Shown here in pieces: positions 19,352 through 28,457 of a stretch of 64,000 nucleotides of DNA. How positions within the stretch are numbered: the stretch's first letter is position 1; every line of letters starts with the position of its first letter. Location of the stretch: positions 675,045-739,044 of the forward strand of contig NZ_LJGT01000041.1 of NCBI RefSeq assembly GCF_001751365.1. Reading direction: 5' to 3'. The translations under genes and the position numbers were made by a program. Under the pieces are notes generated by a model. The model worked only from the letters and a program-made list of their open reading frames with translations. It had not been told where the DNA came from and made no database searches. This stretch comes from Streptomyces abyssalis. Its GTDB lineage: Bacteria; Actinomycetota; Actinomycetes; Streptomycetales; Streptomycetaceae.

Positions 19352-20359
19352 TCACTCCTCGACGAGGAGCCTGTCGCGAAGCTGCGCCAACGTCCGTGCC
19401 AGCAGCCGTGACACGTGCATCTGCGAGATGCCGACCTCCTGCGCGATCTGCGACTGGGTCATGTTGCCGAAGAAGCGCAACAGCAGGATCTTCTTCTCGC
19501 GCGGCGGCAGTTCCTCCAGGAGTGGCTTGAGCGATTCGCGGTACTCCACTCCTTCGAGGGCGTCGTCCTCGGCCCCCAGGGTGTCCGCGACGGCCGGCGA
19601 CTCGTCGTCGGTGTCGGGAACGTCGAGGGAGAGGGTGCTGTACGCGTTGGCGGACTCGAGGCCCTCCAGCACCTCCTCCTCCGAGATCGAGAGCCGCTGG
19701 GCCAGCTCGTGCACCGTCGGGGCCCTGCCGTGCAGTTGGGACAGCTCGGCCGTCGCCGACGTGAGTGACAGGCGCAGTTCCTGAAGGCGGCGCGGGACGC
19801 GCACGGCCCAGCCCTTGTCGCGGAAGTGCCGCTTGATCTCGCCGACGACGGTGGGGGTGGCGTACGTGGAGAACTCCACGCCGCGCTCCGGGTCGAAGCG
19901 GTCGACGGACTTGATCAGACCGATCGTCGCGACCTGCGTGAGGTCGTCGAGGGGCTCCCCGCGGTTGCGGAAGCGGCGGGCCAGGTGTTCGACCAGCGGC
20001 AGGTGCATCCGCACCAGGTGGTTGCGCAACTCGGCCCGCTCGGGGGAGCCGTCGGGCAGATTGCGCAGGGCGATGAACATGGCCCGCGCTCCGCTGCGGT
20101 CGTGCGGGTCGAAGTGCGCGAACTGCGCAGCCCGTGCCGTACGCGCGCCGTGCTGGCCGGACCCGTGTTCGTGTCCGTGCGCGGTGTCGTGTCCGTGCGT
20201 CTCCTGCTGCTGCATGTCCATCGCGTCCGCCCGCTCTGCCTGCTCCGGTCGCTGACTGCTGGGGTCGGCGGGGTGCGGCCTGGCCTGCTCAGGCACGACC
20301 GGGTCGGCCGCCGCACCGACGCGGCCTGCCCAATGCTCCCGTGCCTCGTGGTCAGTCAC
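19352..20359 (-). CDS. sigH: SigB/F/G-group stress sigma factor SigH
   Basis: A 335-residue sigma factor with regions 2 (LDDLTQVATIGLIKSVDRFDP), 3 (APTVHELAQRLSISEEEV) and 4 (MTQSQIAQEVGISQMHVSRLLARTL), matching S. coelicolor SigH, which acts in osmotic stress and development. The GTG at 20359 overlaps the anti-sigma stop in GTGA. The first 110 residues form an unusual extension with a histidine-rich patch (HGHDTAHGHEHGSGQHG). In S. coelicolor this sigma factor is made from more than one start and is processed, so a shorter product from the internal ATG before QQQETHGH is also plausible. Confidence 0.9.
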   Translation of the reverse strand: MTDHEAREHWAGRVGAAADPVVPEQARPHPADPSSQRPEQAERADAMDMQQQETHGHDTAHGHEHGSGQHGARTARAAQFAHFDPHDRSGARAMFIALRNLPDGSPERAELRNHLVRMHLPLVEHLARRFRNRGEPLDDLTQVATIGLIKSVDRFDPERGVEFSTYATPTVVGEIKRHFRDKGWAVRVPRRLQELRLSLTSATAELSQLHGRAPTVHELAQRLSISEEEVLEGLESANAYSTLSLDVPDTDDESPAVADTLGAEDDALEGVEYRESLKPLLEELPPREKKILLLRFFGNMTQSQIAQEVGISQMHVSRLLARTLAQLRDRLLVEE

Positions 20360-20778
20360 GGCGCTCCGGGGCCCGCACCGCGCTTCTTGTGCAGGCTGAT
20401 GCTGACCGTCCGGTCGTCGGACACCGCCGAATCCACCTCGCCGGCCAGGGCGGAGAGCACCGTCCAGGCGAAGGTGTCGCGCTCCGGTGCCCTGCCGTCG
20501 GTCGTGGGTGCCGAGACGGTGACCCTGAGGGAATCGCCGACGAGCCTGAAGACGCAGCTGAGCACGGAGCCCGGCAGCGCCTGCTGGAGAAGGATCGCGC
20601 ACGCCTCGTCGACGGCGATCCGCAGATCCTCGATCTCGTCAAGGGTGAAGTCCAAGCGGGCTGCGAGTCCGGCAGTGGCCGTGCGCAACACCGACAGATA
20701 GGCACCCGCCGCGGGCAGCCGGACCTCGACGAAGTCCTGTCCGTCCTGCCCCACGGGCTCACCTGCGATCTGGGACAC
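20356..20778 (-). CDS. prsH: RsbW-type anti-sigma factor (PrsH/UshX)
   Basis: A 140-residue GHKL-fold protein of the SpoIIAB/RsbW anti-sigma class; the N box appears as IEDLRIAVDEACAILL. It would bind and silence SigH, encoded directly downstream with a 4-base overlap. The GTG at 20778 is chosen because GGAGG lies five bases before it and the resulting VSQIAGEPVGQ start matches the known Streptomyces protein. No anti-anti-sigma gene is adjacent, so release depends on a partner elsewhere. Confidence 0.9.
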   Translation of the reverse strand: MSQIAGEPVGQDGQDFVEVRLPAAGAYLSVLRTATAGLAARLDFTLDEIEDLRIAVDEACAILLQQALPGSVLSCVFRLVGDSLRVTVSAPTTDGRAPERDTFAWTVLSALAGEVDSAVSDDRTVSISLHKKRGAGPGAP

Positions 20779-21044
20779 CCTCACCTCCAAAGTGGCACAA
20801 GCCCGTTCGGCTCGTTCGCTGTACGAGTGCGTCGGTCCGCCGCGCAGCCCGTGGATCTCCTCCACGGAGAACCAACGGACTGACGCCGTCGATGGTTCGC
20901 CTGCGACGCTATCGCGATCCGCGAGCCGATGTCGCCCGCACGGATCTACGACGGTCCACGGCGCCCCACCACATGAGCGTCACCCATAGTAAACATATGG
21001 GCACTGTCTGTGGCTAGAGGTCGGAGGTCGTGAATCCGAAGTGA

Positions 21045-21530
21045 TTACGCTGCGTCGCCGTCGGCCAGCTTCCTCAGTGGTTCCCCGGACATACGGAAGA
21101 CCGTCCACTCCTCCATCGGTTCGGCGCCGAGTGATCTGTAGAAACCGATTGAGGGGTCGTTCCAGTCCAATACCCACCACTCGAAGCGTTCATAACCCCG
21201 TTCGACACAGATTCCGGCAAGGGCTGAAAGCAGTTGCCTCCCGTGGCCCGCGCCGCGGGCCGGCGGGCGGACGTACAGGTCCTCCAGATACACACCGTGA
21301 GTGCCGGTCCATGTGGAGAAATTGAGGAACCACAGAGCGAAACCGACGGGGTCACTCTCCGTGTCCTCCTCGGCCATCAGAGCGAAGACCGCGGGGTGCT
21401 CGCCGAACAGGGCGTCGTGCAGCTGCTGCTCGGTGGCTCTCGCGCGGTCCAGCGCCCTTTCGTACTCGGCGAGTTCACGGATCATCGCGTGAATCGCCGG
21501 TACGTCGGACGGTGCCGCCGGTCTGATCAT
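21045..21530 (-). CDS. GNAT-family acetyltransferase (diamine acetyltransferase-like)
   Basis: A 161-residue GNAT protein. VYLEDLYVRPPARGAGHGRQLLSAL contains the acetyl-CoA loop, and WWVLDWNDPSIGFYRSLGAEPMEEW matches the C-terminal region seen in spermidine/diamine acetyltransferases, which suggests but does not prove a polyamine or small amine substrate. The start MIRPAAPSDV at 21530 lies 10 bases after the stop of the PLP-enzyme gene, so the two are probably co-transcribed. Confidence 0.82.
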   Translation of the reverse strand: MIRPAAPSDVPAIHAMIRELAEYERALDRARATEQQLHDALFGEHPAVFALMAEEDTESDPVGFALWFLNFSTWTGTHGVYLEDLYVRPPARGAGHGRQLLSALAGICVERGYERFEWWVLDWNDPSIGFYRSLGAEPMEEWTVFRMSGEPLRKLADGDAA

Positions 21531-21540
21531 GCCCGCCACG

Positions 21541-22533
21541 CTAACGCGGCCCTGTGACAACGGCGGTCACGGTGCTGCCCGGTGCGAAGGCCCCCTCCTC
21601 CGCGAGCGTGGTGAGGCCGGAGAGCAACTTGGCGACGTAGACCCGCTCCAGCGGCGGGAGGGCGTGGCGGGCGGCGAAGTCGCGGGCGAAGTCCTCGAGT
21701 TCGGGGGTGCCGCGCGCATAGCCGCCGAAGTGGAACCGCTCGTCCAGACGCCACTGGCCCCGCCGGCCGCCGAACGCCGAACGTTGCAGGTCACGGACGT
21801 CCTCGGTGAGGAAGCCGCCCCGGAGCACGGGGATGCCGAGCGCGCTCTGCCCACTGCCGAGGCCGGCGGCGAGGCCGGCGAGGGTGCCGCCCGTGCCGCA
21901 GGCGACGGCGGCGACGTCCGTGCGGCCGCGCAGTTCACCGCCGAGGGCCGTGCAGCCGCGCACGGCAAGGGCGTTGCTGCCCCCTTCGGGTATGCGGAAC
22001 GCCTCCCGCGCGGTTGCGTGGTCGCCGGTTCCGCGCAGCAGCCGCTCGGTGAAGTCCCGCTCGTGGCGGTGCCTGTAGTCCGCGCGGGAGACGAAGTGGA
22101 GCCGCATGCCGTCGGCGGCGCAGCGTGCCAGCGAGGAGTTGAGCGGCTTGCCGGCCAGTTCGTCGCCGCGTACGACTCCGATGGTGGTGAGCCCGAGCAG
22201 CCGGCCGGCGGCCGCGGTCGCGCGCAGATGGTTCGAGTAGGCGCCGCCGAAGGTCAGCAGCGCGGTGTGGCCGCCTTCGAGCGCGGCGCGCAGATTGGGG
22301 GCGAGTTTTCGCCATTTGTTGCCCGGAAGTGCCGGGTGTATCAGATCGTCGCGTTTGAGCTGCAGCCTGACGCCGTGGCGCGCGAAGCGCTCGTCGCGGA
22401 TCTCCTGGAGCGGGGAGGGCAGCAGCGGCCGGGGGTCGAGCGAGGCGAGGAGCTCATCCGCCCGGACGGCCCCGGTGGCCCCGGAGGACGGGGTGCCGGG
22501 GTGCGGGGGAGGGGCGGGGGCGCTGCTGCTCAC
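21541..22533 (-). CDS. PLP-dependent ACC deaminase/D-cysteine desulfhydrase family enzyme
   Basis: A 330-residue fold-type II PLP enzyme. Lys73 in LPGNKWRKL is the cofactor lysine; TFGGAYSNHLRATAAAG and GTGGTLAGLAAGL (phosphate cup) are typical of the ACC deaminase/D-cysteine desulfhydrase family. Without a structural comparison the substrate (D-cysteine, 1-aminocyclopropane-1-carboxylate or another amino acid) cannot be fixed. It likely forms an operon with the following GNAT gene. Confidence 0.85.
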   Translation of the reverse strand: MSSSAPAPPPHPGTPSSGATGAVRADELLASLDPRPLLPSPLQEIRDERFARHGVRLQLKRDDLIHPALPGNKWRKLAPNLRAALEGGHTALLTFGGAYSNHLRATAAAGRLLGLTTIGVVRGDELAGKPLNSSLARCAADGMRLHFVSRADYRHRHERDFTERLLRGTGDHATAREAFRIPEGGSNALAVRGCTALGGELRGRTDVAAVACGTGGTLAGLAAGLGSGQSALGIPVLRGGFLTEDVRDLQRSAFGGRRGQWRLDERFHFGGYARGTPELEDFARDFAARHALPPLERVYVAKLLSGLTTLAEEGAFAPGSTVTAVVTGPR

Positions 22534-22580
22534 CTCTGCATTGTCGCGCCCCGCGCCCCTCCCGTCGCTTCAGATTCCTC

Positions 22581-23171
22581 TCACTTCAGGCGGGCCGCGA
22601 TCCGCTTGCGCATCGCGTCCATCGTGAAGCCGCGGGGGTCGGACTTCTGGTTCGTCCACTCCAGATGGCCGACGACCGAGCCCTCGTTCCATCCGTGGTG
22701 CCGGCACAGCGCGGCGGCGGCACGTTCGATGGCGTCGAGTTGCTCGTCCGGCCACGGGTCCTCGCCGTCGCCGAGGTTCTCGCACTCGAAGCCGTAGAAG
22801 TACCGGTTCCCGTCCGTGTTCATCTGGTTGGGGCCGGGCAGGTCGTCCTCCGCTATCACCGCGCGTAGCACGTCGTCGTCGCCGAGTCCCGCGTGGTTCG
22901 CACGGCCGTGGCCGACGAGGTGCACCGTGCCGTCCTTGGTGATCGCACCGTGCGCGAGCGGGCCGGGCAGATCGGAACGTCCGTCGTAGATGAGATCGAC
23001 CGTCTCCTTGGCGCCGCTGGTCACGGTGTGGTGGATCATGATGCCGTGAACGGGGCCCCAGGGGCCCTTGTGGTTGCGGTTGTGGTTGCGCCAGTCGCGG
23101 ACCTCCTCGACCGTCACGCCCTCCTTCTTCAGGGCTGTGATGAAGGCGCTTGCTGTGATGGGTGTGGCCAT
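22581..23171 (-). CDS. N-acetylmuramoyl-L-alanine amidase (Amidase_2), no signal peptide
   Basis: A 196-residue Amidase_2/PGRP domain protein. Zinc ligands are likely the histidine in MIHHTVTSG, the histidine in VVGHLEWT and the aspartate in KSDPRG; FYGFECENLG is the usual core strand. It would split muramic acid from the peptide stem of peptidoglycan. It lacks an export signal and a binding module, as in phage endolysins, though no phage genes are near. GGAAGG precedes the ATG at 23171; the longer in-frame extension overlaps the neighbouring regulator gene and is rejected. Confidence 0.85.
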   Translation of the reverse strand: MATPITASAFITALKKEGVTVEEVRDWRNHNRNHKGPWGPVHGIMIHHTVTSGAKETVDLIYDGRSDLPGPLAHGAITKDGTVHLVGHGRANHAGLGDDDVLRAVIAEDDLPGPNQMNTDGNRYFYGFECENLGDGEDPWPDEQLDAIERAAAALCRHHGWNEGSVVGHLEWTNQKSDPRGFTMDAMRKRIAARLK

Positions 23172-23236
23172 CTCTGCCCCGTACCTTCCCTGTGCGCTCT
23201 CGTGTGTTCGAGGGTGATGCCCATGCGGGCGGGTGC

Positions 23237-24841
23237 TTACTCCGTTCCCCGGCCCCCGAGGGGCAAGCCGGCGCGCGTCAGCAAACCCTGTACGCAACGC
23301 TCGCCGGCGTAGGGACTCAGCAGCCGGGGCATCCGGTCGCGGGCGCGGCGGGCCCGGCCGGACCTCACGAGGGCGGAGTCCTCCAGGAACGTCAGCCACG
23401 CCGTGCAGGCCTCCTCCAACCGCCCGCAGGAGAGCAGGAGTTCGGCCAGCTCCGCCTCGCTGAGTGCGCGGGAGCGGCGTTCGCCCGCGGGGCGGGAGCG
23501 CAGCGACGCCCGCAGCTCGCGGACGGCGCCGTCGCGGTCTCCCAGGGCCGCCCGCACCTGGCCGGCCTGGTAGTGCAGGGCGGCGTCCTGGTAGGCGCCG
23601 ACGGGTTCGCCGCCGTCGGGGGACTCCGGACCCGTGGTCAAGTCGGCCGGGGCGCGGGCGAGTTCGTGCTCCGCGCGGCGCAGGGCGGCCAGGGCGTGCC
23701 GGCTTTCGCCCTCCGCCGCCTTCGCCACCGCGAGCCCCGCGTAGAGGAACGAGCGCGCGGACGGCGCCGCGTCGGCGGGTGCCGCCTCGCACGCGGACTC
23801 CGCGAGGGCGAGGCTCTGGCGCCGGTGCCCGAGCTGGTGCGCCTGCGAACTGAGCGCACGCTGCACGAGTGCCACGCCTTCGGGGTCGTCTCCCTCGGCG
23901 GCGAGCTGGGCCGCGGTGTCGAAGGCGCGCTGTGCGAGCCCGTGGCGCTGCTCGTCCGCGTAGACGCGTGCCAGCAGGAAGCTCAACCGGGCGGCTCCCG
24001 CGACCAGTTGGGGGTGGTACGGGCCTTCCCCTCCGGTACGCAGCCGGCGCACCAGCCCCGCCAGGCAGGCGGCCAGCGGGGTGCGGATGTGTCCGCCGCC
24101 GTGCCGGTCCGCCTGCTGGGCGAAGAAGCGCGCGTGCTCCCGTACGGAGGCGACCTCGTCCGGCGTGGTGCGCCTTGGGGGCCGTCCGCCCCGGGGGAGG
24201 GAGGGGAAGTGTGCCCGGGGCGGACGGGGGCGGAGGGGCTCGGCGGTCTCGGTGGGCTCGTCGCCGACGCCGCGCCCGGGCGCCACCGCTGCGGCGGTGC
24301 CGGACGGGCGGAGGGTGAGCCGGTAGGGGGCGGGCGGCGGCGGATCGGCGCGCGGCGGCCCCACCACCGCGGCGGTGAGCGCGGCGAGTTGGTCGGCCGG
24401 GCGTGCCTGGTCCCCGAGCGCGGCGAGCTGGTCGGCGGGGCGCGGCTGGTCGCCGGGTGCGGCAAGTCCTGCGGCCGGCCGGCCGCCGCGTCCGGTGAGT
24501 TCGTCCGTGGCTCCTTCGCCGGTGCCGCCCGGGCCGCGTCGACGGGGCCCGGGGCCGCCGGAACGGCCGTCGCCCATGCCCAGTTGAGTCACCGTCACCG
24601 GGCGGCCCAGCCGCCGCGAGAGGGCCTCAGCGATGAAGCCCTGCACCCGCGGCGAGGGGCGGCTGCCGCGCAGCCAGTGGGCCACGGACGTACGGTCGTA
24701 GCCGAGCCGGACCCCGGCCTCGGAGCCCAGCCTCGCGATGGCGCGGGCGAAGGCCTCCTGCGTCCACTGGCTCTCCGCCAGTAACGAGCGCAGCGCGCGG
24801 TTGGGCGTCGGGTCCCGGCGGTGGCGCTCACCGGGCCGCAT
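23237..24841 (-). CDS. HTH regulator with TPR-like C-terminal region (paralogue A)
   Basis: A 534-residue protein. The N-terminal 75 residues form a helix-turn-helix typical of Streptomyces TPR regulators (LAESQWTQEAFARAIARLG, YDRTSVAHWLRGSRPSPRV). A 150-residue Pro/Gly/Arg-rich linker follows, then Ala/Leu helices resembling tetratricopeptide repeats (about 260-520), which usually sense a ligand or partner. Function unknown. It is divergent from a clear paralogue across 227 bases, suggesting duplication and joint control of the shared promoter region. Confidence 0.8.
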   Translation of the reverse strand: MRPGERHRRDPTPNRALRSLLAESQWTQEAFARAIARLGSEAGVRLGYDRTSVAHWLRGSRPSPRVQGFIAEALSRRLGRPVTVTQLGMGDGRSGGPGPRRRGPGGTGEGATDELTGRGGRPAAGLAAPGDQPRPADQLAALGDQARPADQLAALTAAVVGPPRADPPPPAPYRLTLRPSGTAAAVAPGRGVGDEPTETAEPLRPRPPRAHFPSLPRGGRPPRRTTPDEVASVREHARFFAQQADRHGGGHIRTPLAACLAGLVRRLRTGGEGPYHPQLVAGAARLSFLLARVYADEQRHGLAQRAFDTAAQLAAEGDDPEGVALVQRALSSQAHQLGHRRQSLALAESACEAAPADAAPSARSFLYAGLAVAKAAEGESRHALAALRRAEHELARAPADLTTGPESPDGGEPVGAYQDAALHYQAGQVRAALGDRDGAVRELRASLRSRPAGERRSRALSEAELAELLLSCGRLEEACTAWLTFLEDSALVRSGRARRARDRMPRLLSPYAGERCVQGLLTRAGLPLGGRGTE

Positions 24842-25068
24842 GGCAGGCCGCCCGCCGGAAGTCGAAACGGAATCGAATCGGGTCGTTCACGGGATTCCCT
24901 CCTTGTGTGCTCCGGCGCGACGTTGCGTACGGAGTGGTCCCAAGCGAACCGCAGGTTCCGGTTCTTGGGGAGCATGTGCTGCGCACACGTAGAGGTGCGA
25001 CTTTCACACCCCGTGTGAACGAACGTCCGTTACTCTCTGAAACAAGGGTTGGACGACCGGAGGGCGAG

Positions 25069-26445
25069 ATGGAGCCCAACAGTCAACTGGACGTACTGCT
25101 TGACCAGTCCGGAATCTCCCGGGCCGGTCTGGCCACAAGAGTCAATCGCCTCGGCGCGGATCACGATGTGACTCTGCGTTACGATCACACGGCTGTCGCG
25201 CGCTGGCTGAAGGGGCAGCGCCCGCGCGGCCGGGTGCCGGAGCTGATCTGCGAGATCCTCGGTGCGCGGCTGGAGCGCACGCTGACCCTCGCGGACATAG
25301 GCATGGCCGGGCCCCCGGGTGCGCCGCCGCCCGCCTTCCCCGCGTTATCCGGAGGCGCGGGGGACGGCGACGAACGGGCCACCCTGGGCCGGTTCGTGGA
25401 GCGGGCCGCGGTCTCCTGGCGCTCCGACCAGCTGCACGCGGACTCCCCGGGCCCGGCCATGCTGACGGGCGCGGCCGCCGTGGCGCCGGTGTGGGAGTGG
25501 GAGAACCCTCCCGACGATCTGGACGTCTCCCACCAGGGGAAACGGGAGGTCTCGGAGGTGGATGTCGCGCTGCTGCACGCGGCGCGCGGGCACTACGAGC
25601 ACCTCTACCGCAACGCCGGCGGCGTGGCCACCCGCCCCCGCGTCGTCGGCTTCCTCACCGCCGAGGTGACGCCGCTGCTGCGCGGCGGCTACGACGACGG
25701 CACCGGCCGTGAACTCTGCCGTGCAGCGGGCGCGTTGGCGGCGGTGAGCGGCATCTGCGCGTACGACACGGACGAACAGGGCCTCGCCCAGCGGTACTTC
25801 CATCAGGCGCTGCGCCTCGGCAAGGCCTCCGGCGACCGGCTCTTCGGCGGCTACGTCGTCTCCCTCCTCGTCAACCAGGCCCTCTACCTCGGGGACAACA
25901 GGCGCGCCATCGCCTGCGCAGAGGCGGTGTTACGCACGCCGGGGCCGCACTCCACGCCGGCCCTGGCGACCGACCTCTACGCGATGCAGGCGAAGGCGTA
26001 CGCACGCATCGGCGATCGGAGGAGTGCCCACAGCTGCATGCGCAGTGCGGAGACCTGCTCCGCTTGCATACGTCCCGAGGAGGAGCCGGAGGAGACCGGC
26101 TACGTCCAACCGGGCCTGGTGCAGGTGCGATTGGCGGAGGCGCTGCTGGTACTCGGGGAGCTGGACCCGGCCCGGCGGTATGCCGAGGAGGCGGCCAGGG
26201 CACCCGCCCATGTGCGCGGCCGGGTGAACCGGCTGGCCACTCTCACCGGCGTCGAGTTGCGTACCGGCTCGCCGGAAAGCGCTGCGGAGACGGCGGTGCG
26301 GATGGCCGATCAGGCGCAGGGCATCGAATCACAGCTGCTGCGGAAGCGCATGCGGCAGGTCCGGGAGCAACTGCTGCGGCATCCCGGGTCGCCGGTCGCA
26401 CAGGCGGCGGAGCTGATCGAGGAGACGTTGCGGGTTCCTCTCTGA
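25069..26445 (+). CDS. HTH regulator with TPR-like C-terminal region (paralogue B)
   Basis: A 458-residue protein. Its N-terminal DNA-binding domain (LDQSGISRAGLATRVNRLG, YDHTAVARWLKGQRPRGRV) closely resembles that of the divergent neighbour. Helical TPR-like repeats fill residues 190-455 (EQGLAQRYFHQALRLGKASGD, ALATDLYAMQAKAYARIGD). Proteins with this plan include NsdA-like regulators of antibiotic production and sporulation; I do not claim that identity. GGAGGG precedes the ATG at 25069. Confidence 0.82.
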   Translation: MEPNSQLDVLLDQSGISRAGLATRVNRLGADHDVTLRYDHTAVARWLKGQRPRGRVPELICEILGARLERTLTLADIGMAGPPGAPPPAFPALSGGAGDGDERATLGRFVERAAVSWRSDQLHADSPGPAMLTGAAAVAPVWEWENPPDDLDVSHQGKREVSEVDVALLHAARGHYEHLYRNAGGVATRPRVVGFLTAEVTPLLRGGYDDGTGRELCRAAGALAAVSGICAYDTDEQGLAQRYFHQALRLGKASGDRLFGGYVVSLLVNQALYLGDNRRAIACAEAVLRTPGPHSTPALATDLYAMQAKAYARIGDRRSAHSCMRSAETCSACIRPEEEPEETGYVQPGLVQVRLAEALLVLGELDPARRYAEEAARAPAHVRGRVNRLATLTGVELRTGSPESAAETAVRMADQAQGIESQLLRKRMRQVREQLLRHPGSPVAQAAELIEETLRVPL

Positions 26446-26533
26446 GGGGAGGGTGGCCGGGCGGCGCCTCTGTCAGGGGGAAGCCGCGGCGTGCTGGGAT
26501 GTGCCCAACCTCCGTCAGGAAGGGGGCACATAC

Positions 26534-27064
26534 GTGCGATGGAAGAACCTGGGTGAACACACGGTGTACGAGAACCAGTGGTTACGGGTCAATCTCGCGG
26601 ACGTGCTGCTGCCGGACGGCCGCCATCTGGATCACTATCTGATCCGGCTGCGGCCGGTGGCCATGGCCACCGCGGTCAACGAGCGCAACGAGGTGCTGAT
26701 GCTCTGGCGGCACCGCTTCATCACCGACAGCTGGGGATGGGAACTCGCGGCCGGGGTGGTCGAGGACGGCGAGGACCTCGCCGAGGCGGCCGCCCGCGAG
26801 ATGCTGGAGGAGACCGGATGGCGGCCCGGACCGCTGAGCCATCTGATGACGGTGGAGCCCGCCAACGGGCTCACCGACGCGCGGCACCACATCTACTGGT
26901 CGGACAGCGCCGTCCATGAGGGGCACCCCGAGGACGACTTCGAGTCGGACAAGCGCGAGTGGGTGCCGCTCAAGGAGACGCCGGAGCTGATCGCCCAGGG
27001 TGAGGTGCCCGCAGCCAACACCGCGGCCGCTCTGCTGATGCTGTACAGGCTGCGCTTCGGATAG
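26534..27064 (+). CDS. Nudix hydrolase (ADP-ribose pyrophosphatase-like)
   Basis: A 176-residue Nudix protein with a full Nudix box: G-x5-E-x7-REMLEETGW starting at GVVEDGEDLAEAAAREM. It should split a nucleoside diphosphate linked to another group; the overall pattern (WGWELAAGVVEDGED, IYWSDSAVHEG) is closest to ADP-ribose/ADP-sugar pyrophosphatases, an inference. The GTG at 26534 follows AGGAAGGGGG and begins VRWKNLGEHTVYENQWL. Confidence 0.85.
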   Translation: MRWKNLGEHTVYENQWLRVNLADVLLPDGRHLDHYLIRLRPVAMATAVNERNEVLMLWRHRFITDSWGWELAAGVVEDGEDLAEAAAREMLEETGWRPGPLSHLMTVEPANGLTDARHHIYWSDSAVHEGHPEDDFESDKREWVPLKETPELIAQGEVPAANTAAALLMLYRLRFG

Positions 27065-27123
27065 CCGGAGGACTCGCGCCGTCCGCGGAGGACTCCCGCC
27101 GTATGCGGGGCCCTCCGCGGCGG

Positions 27124-27149
27124 CCGGGGCGCGGCGGGCCGCGCCCCGG
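27124..27149. terminator. Hairpin after Nudix gene
   Basis: Twelve-base arms (CCGGGGCGCGGC with its complement at 27138-27149) separated by two bases, between the Nudix gene and the convergent small gene. Confidence 0.55.
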
Positions 27150-27218
27150 TACATGCGCCGGCCCCCGGCCCGCGAGCTGCGGGGGACCGGGGGCCGGTGG
27201 TGCCGGTGGCGCCGGGAC

Positions 27219-27455
27219 TCAGTTGCCGCGCAGGAAGCCGTCCCCGTGCTGCGCGATGTGCTGCTCGACCGCCGACAGCGCCTGCTGCACCTCCGCGGCG
27301 GAGCCGCTGCCGCGCTGCTCCGCGTAGTAGGCGGCGCCGAGCCGCTTCAGCAGGTCGCTTCCCTGGCGCTGCGCCTGCACCTCTTCCACCTTCTCCTTGC
27401 CCTGCGCCAAGCCGCGCTGGGCCTGTTCCTTGGCCCTGTCGAGGAAACCCGCCAT
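27219..27455 (-). CDS. Conserved small helical protein
   Basis: A 78-residue, highly charged, mostly helical protein (MAGFLDRAKEQAQRGLAQGKE). The ATG at 27455 follows a GGAGG; a 14-residue in-frame upstream extension is less likely. Similar short proteins are widely conserved in Streptomyces without a known function. The first helix is amphipathic and might touch membranes. Confidence 0.75.
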   Translation of the reverse strand: MAGFLDRAKEQAQRGLAQGKEKVEEVQAQRQGSDLLKRLGAAYYAEQRGSGSAAEVQQALSAVEQHIAQHGDGFLRGN

Positions 27456-27548
27456 CGTTCCTGCCTCCTGTGGCTGCGTCACTTGGGACTGCGTCATCGG
27501 GGGCCCGGAAACCCCGTCCGCTCTTGCTCGTCCAAACGTATGCCGCGA

Positions 27549-28457
27549 TCAGCCGGTTCCCCGCTCATCCTCGGCCAGTACCTCCAGCGCCACCCGTACG
27601 AGCTGTGGCACGGCAGGGTGTCCCGGCCTCCCCGAACCGGCGGGGCTCTCGCGCCAGATGAGCATCAGCGGGACGTCGCCGGTGCCCGCCAGCGGCCGGT
27701 AGACGACGTCCGGGTGCGGGTGCATCTCGGCCGTCGCGGACGTGGACACGCCGACGGCGCTGCCCGCCGCGATGGCTCCCAGCCAGTCGTCCGTGTTGGC
27801 GACGAGCACCGCCGCGTCCGGGTCGGGGCGGATCTCCTCCGGCCACAGCTCGAGCGTCGTCAGACCGGAGACGGTGTTCAGCGCGATGGGGTGGTGTGCC
27901 AGGGACGCGAGGTTCAACGGGCCGGTGTGTGCGGCCAGTTCGCTGTCCGCGGGGACGGCCGCCACACGCGGCTCGTTGCACAGCCACTCGCCGAGGAGGC
28001 CCTCGGCCTCCCGCGGGATCAGCGGCGCCCTCATGAGCGCGACGTCGACCTTGCCGCTCAGCAGGCCGGCGCTGCGCTCGTCCACGCGCAGCAACTCCAG
28101 CGGCGTCTGCGGGTAGGTCTCCTTCCAGCGGCGCAGCAGGGGCGTCGTGTGCCGGCCGAAGGCCGACCACGCGTGCCCGAGACGCAGCGGCCAGGGGCGC
28201 AGCCGCGCCGGGTCGAGCGCCTCGTCGACCGCGGCGACGGCGGTGGCCGCCTTGTCCAGGAAGCGTCGTCCGTCGGTGGTCAGTTCCAGATGGTGCGTCG
28301 TACGGTCCACGAGCCGCACGCCCAGGTGCGCTTCGAGCTGGCGCAGCGTCCGGGAGAGGGCGGGCTGGCTCATCCGCAGCACCGCTGCCGCGGAGGTGAC
28401 GCTGCCCGCGTCCGCGATGGCGAGGAAGGCGCGGAGATGACGCAGTTCGGCGGTCAT
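27549..28457 (-). CDS. LysR-family transcriptional regulator
   Basis: A 302-residue LysR regulator. The N-terminal winged helix is AELRHLRAFLAIADAGSVTSAAAVLRMSQPALSRTLRQLE, followed by an effector-binding domain of the type II periplasmic fold. It is divergent from an EamA exporter gene 68 bases away, so it probably controls that gene in response to its substrate. The ATG at 28457 gives the normal family start. Confidence 0.88.
   Translation of the reverse strand: MTAELRHLRAFLAIADAGSVTSAAAVLRMSQPALSRTLRQLEAHLGVRLVDRTTHHLELTTDGRRFLDKAATAVAAVDEALDPARLRPWPLRLGHAWSAFGRHTTPLLRRWKETYPQTPLELLRVDERSAGLLSGKVDVALMRAPLIPREAEGLLGEWLCNEPRVAAVPADSELAAHTGPLNLASLAHHPIALNTVSGLTTLELWPEEIRPDPDAAVLVANTDDWLGAIAAGSAVGVSTSATAEMHPHPDVVYRPLAGTGDVPLMLIWRESPAGSGRPGHPAVPQLVRVALEVLAEDERGTG

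Noticed and set aside
17707..19530. 607-residue plus-strand frame over the lipid kinase and membrane-protein genes
   Set aside because: It covers two genes in other frames and carries no recognisable domain.
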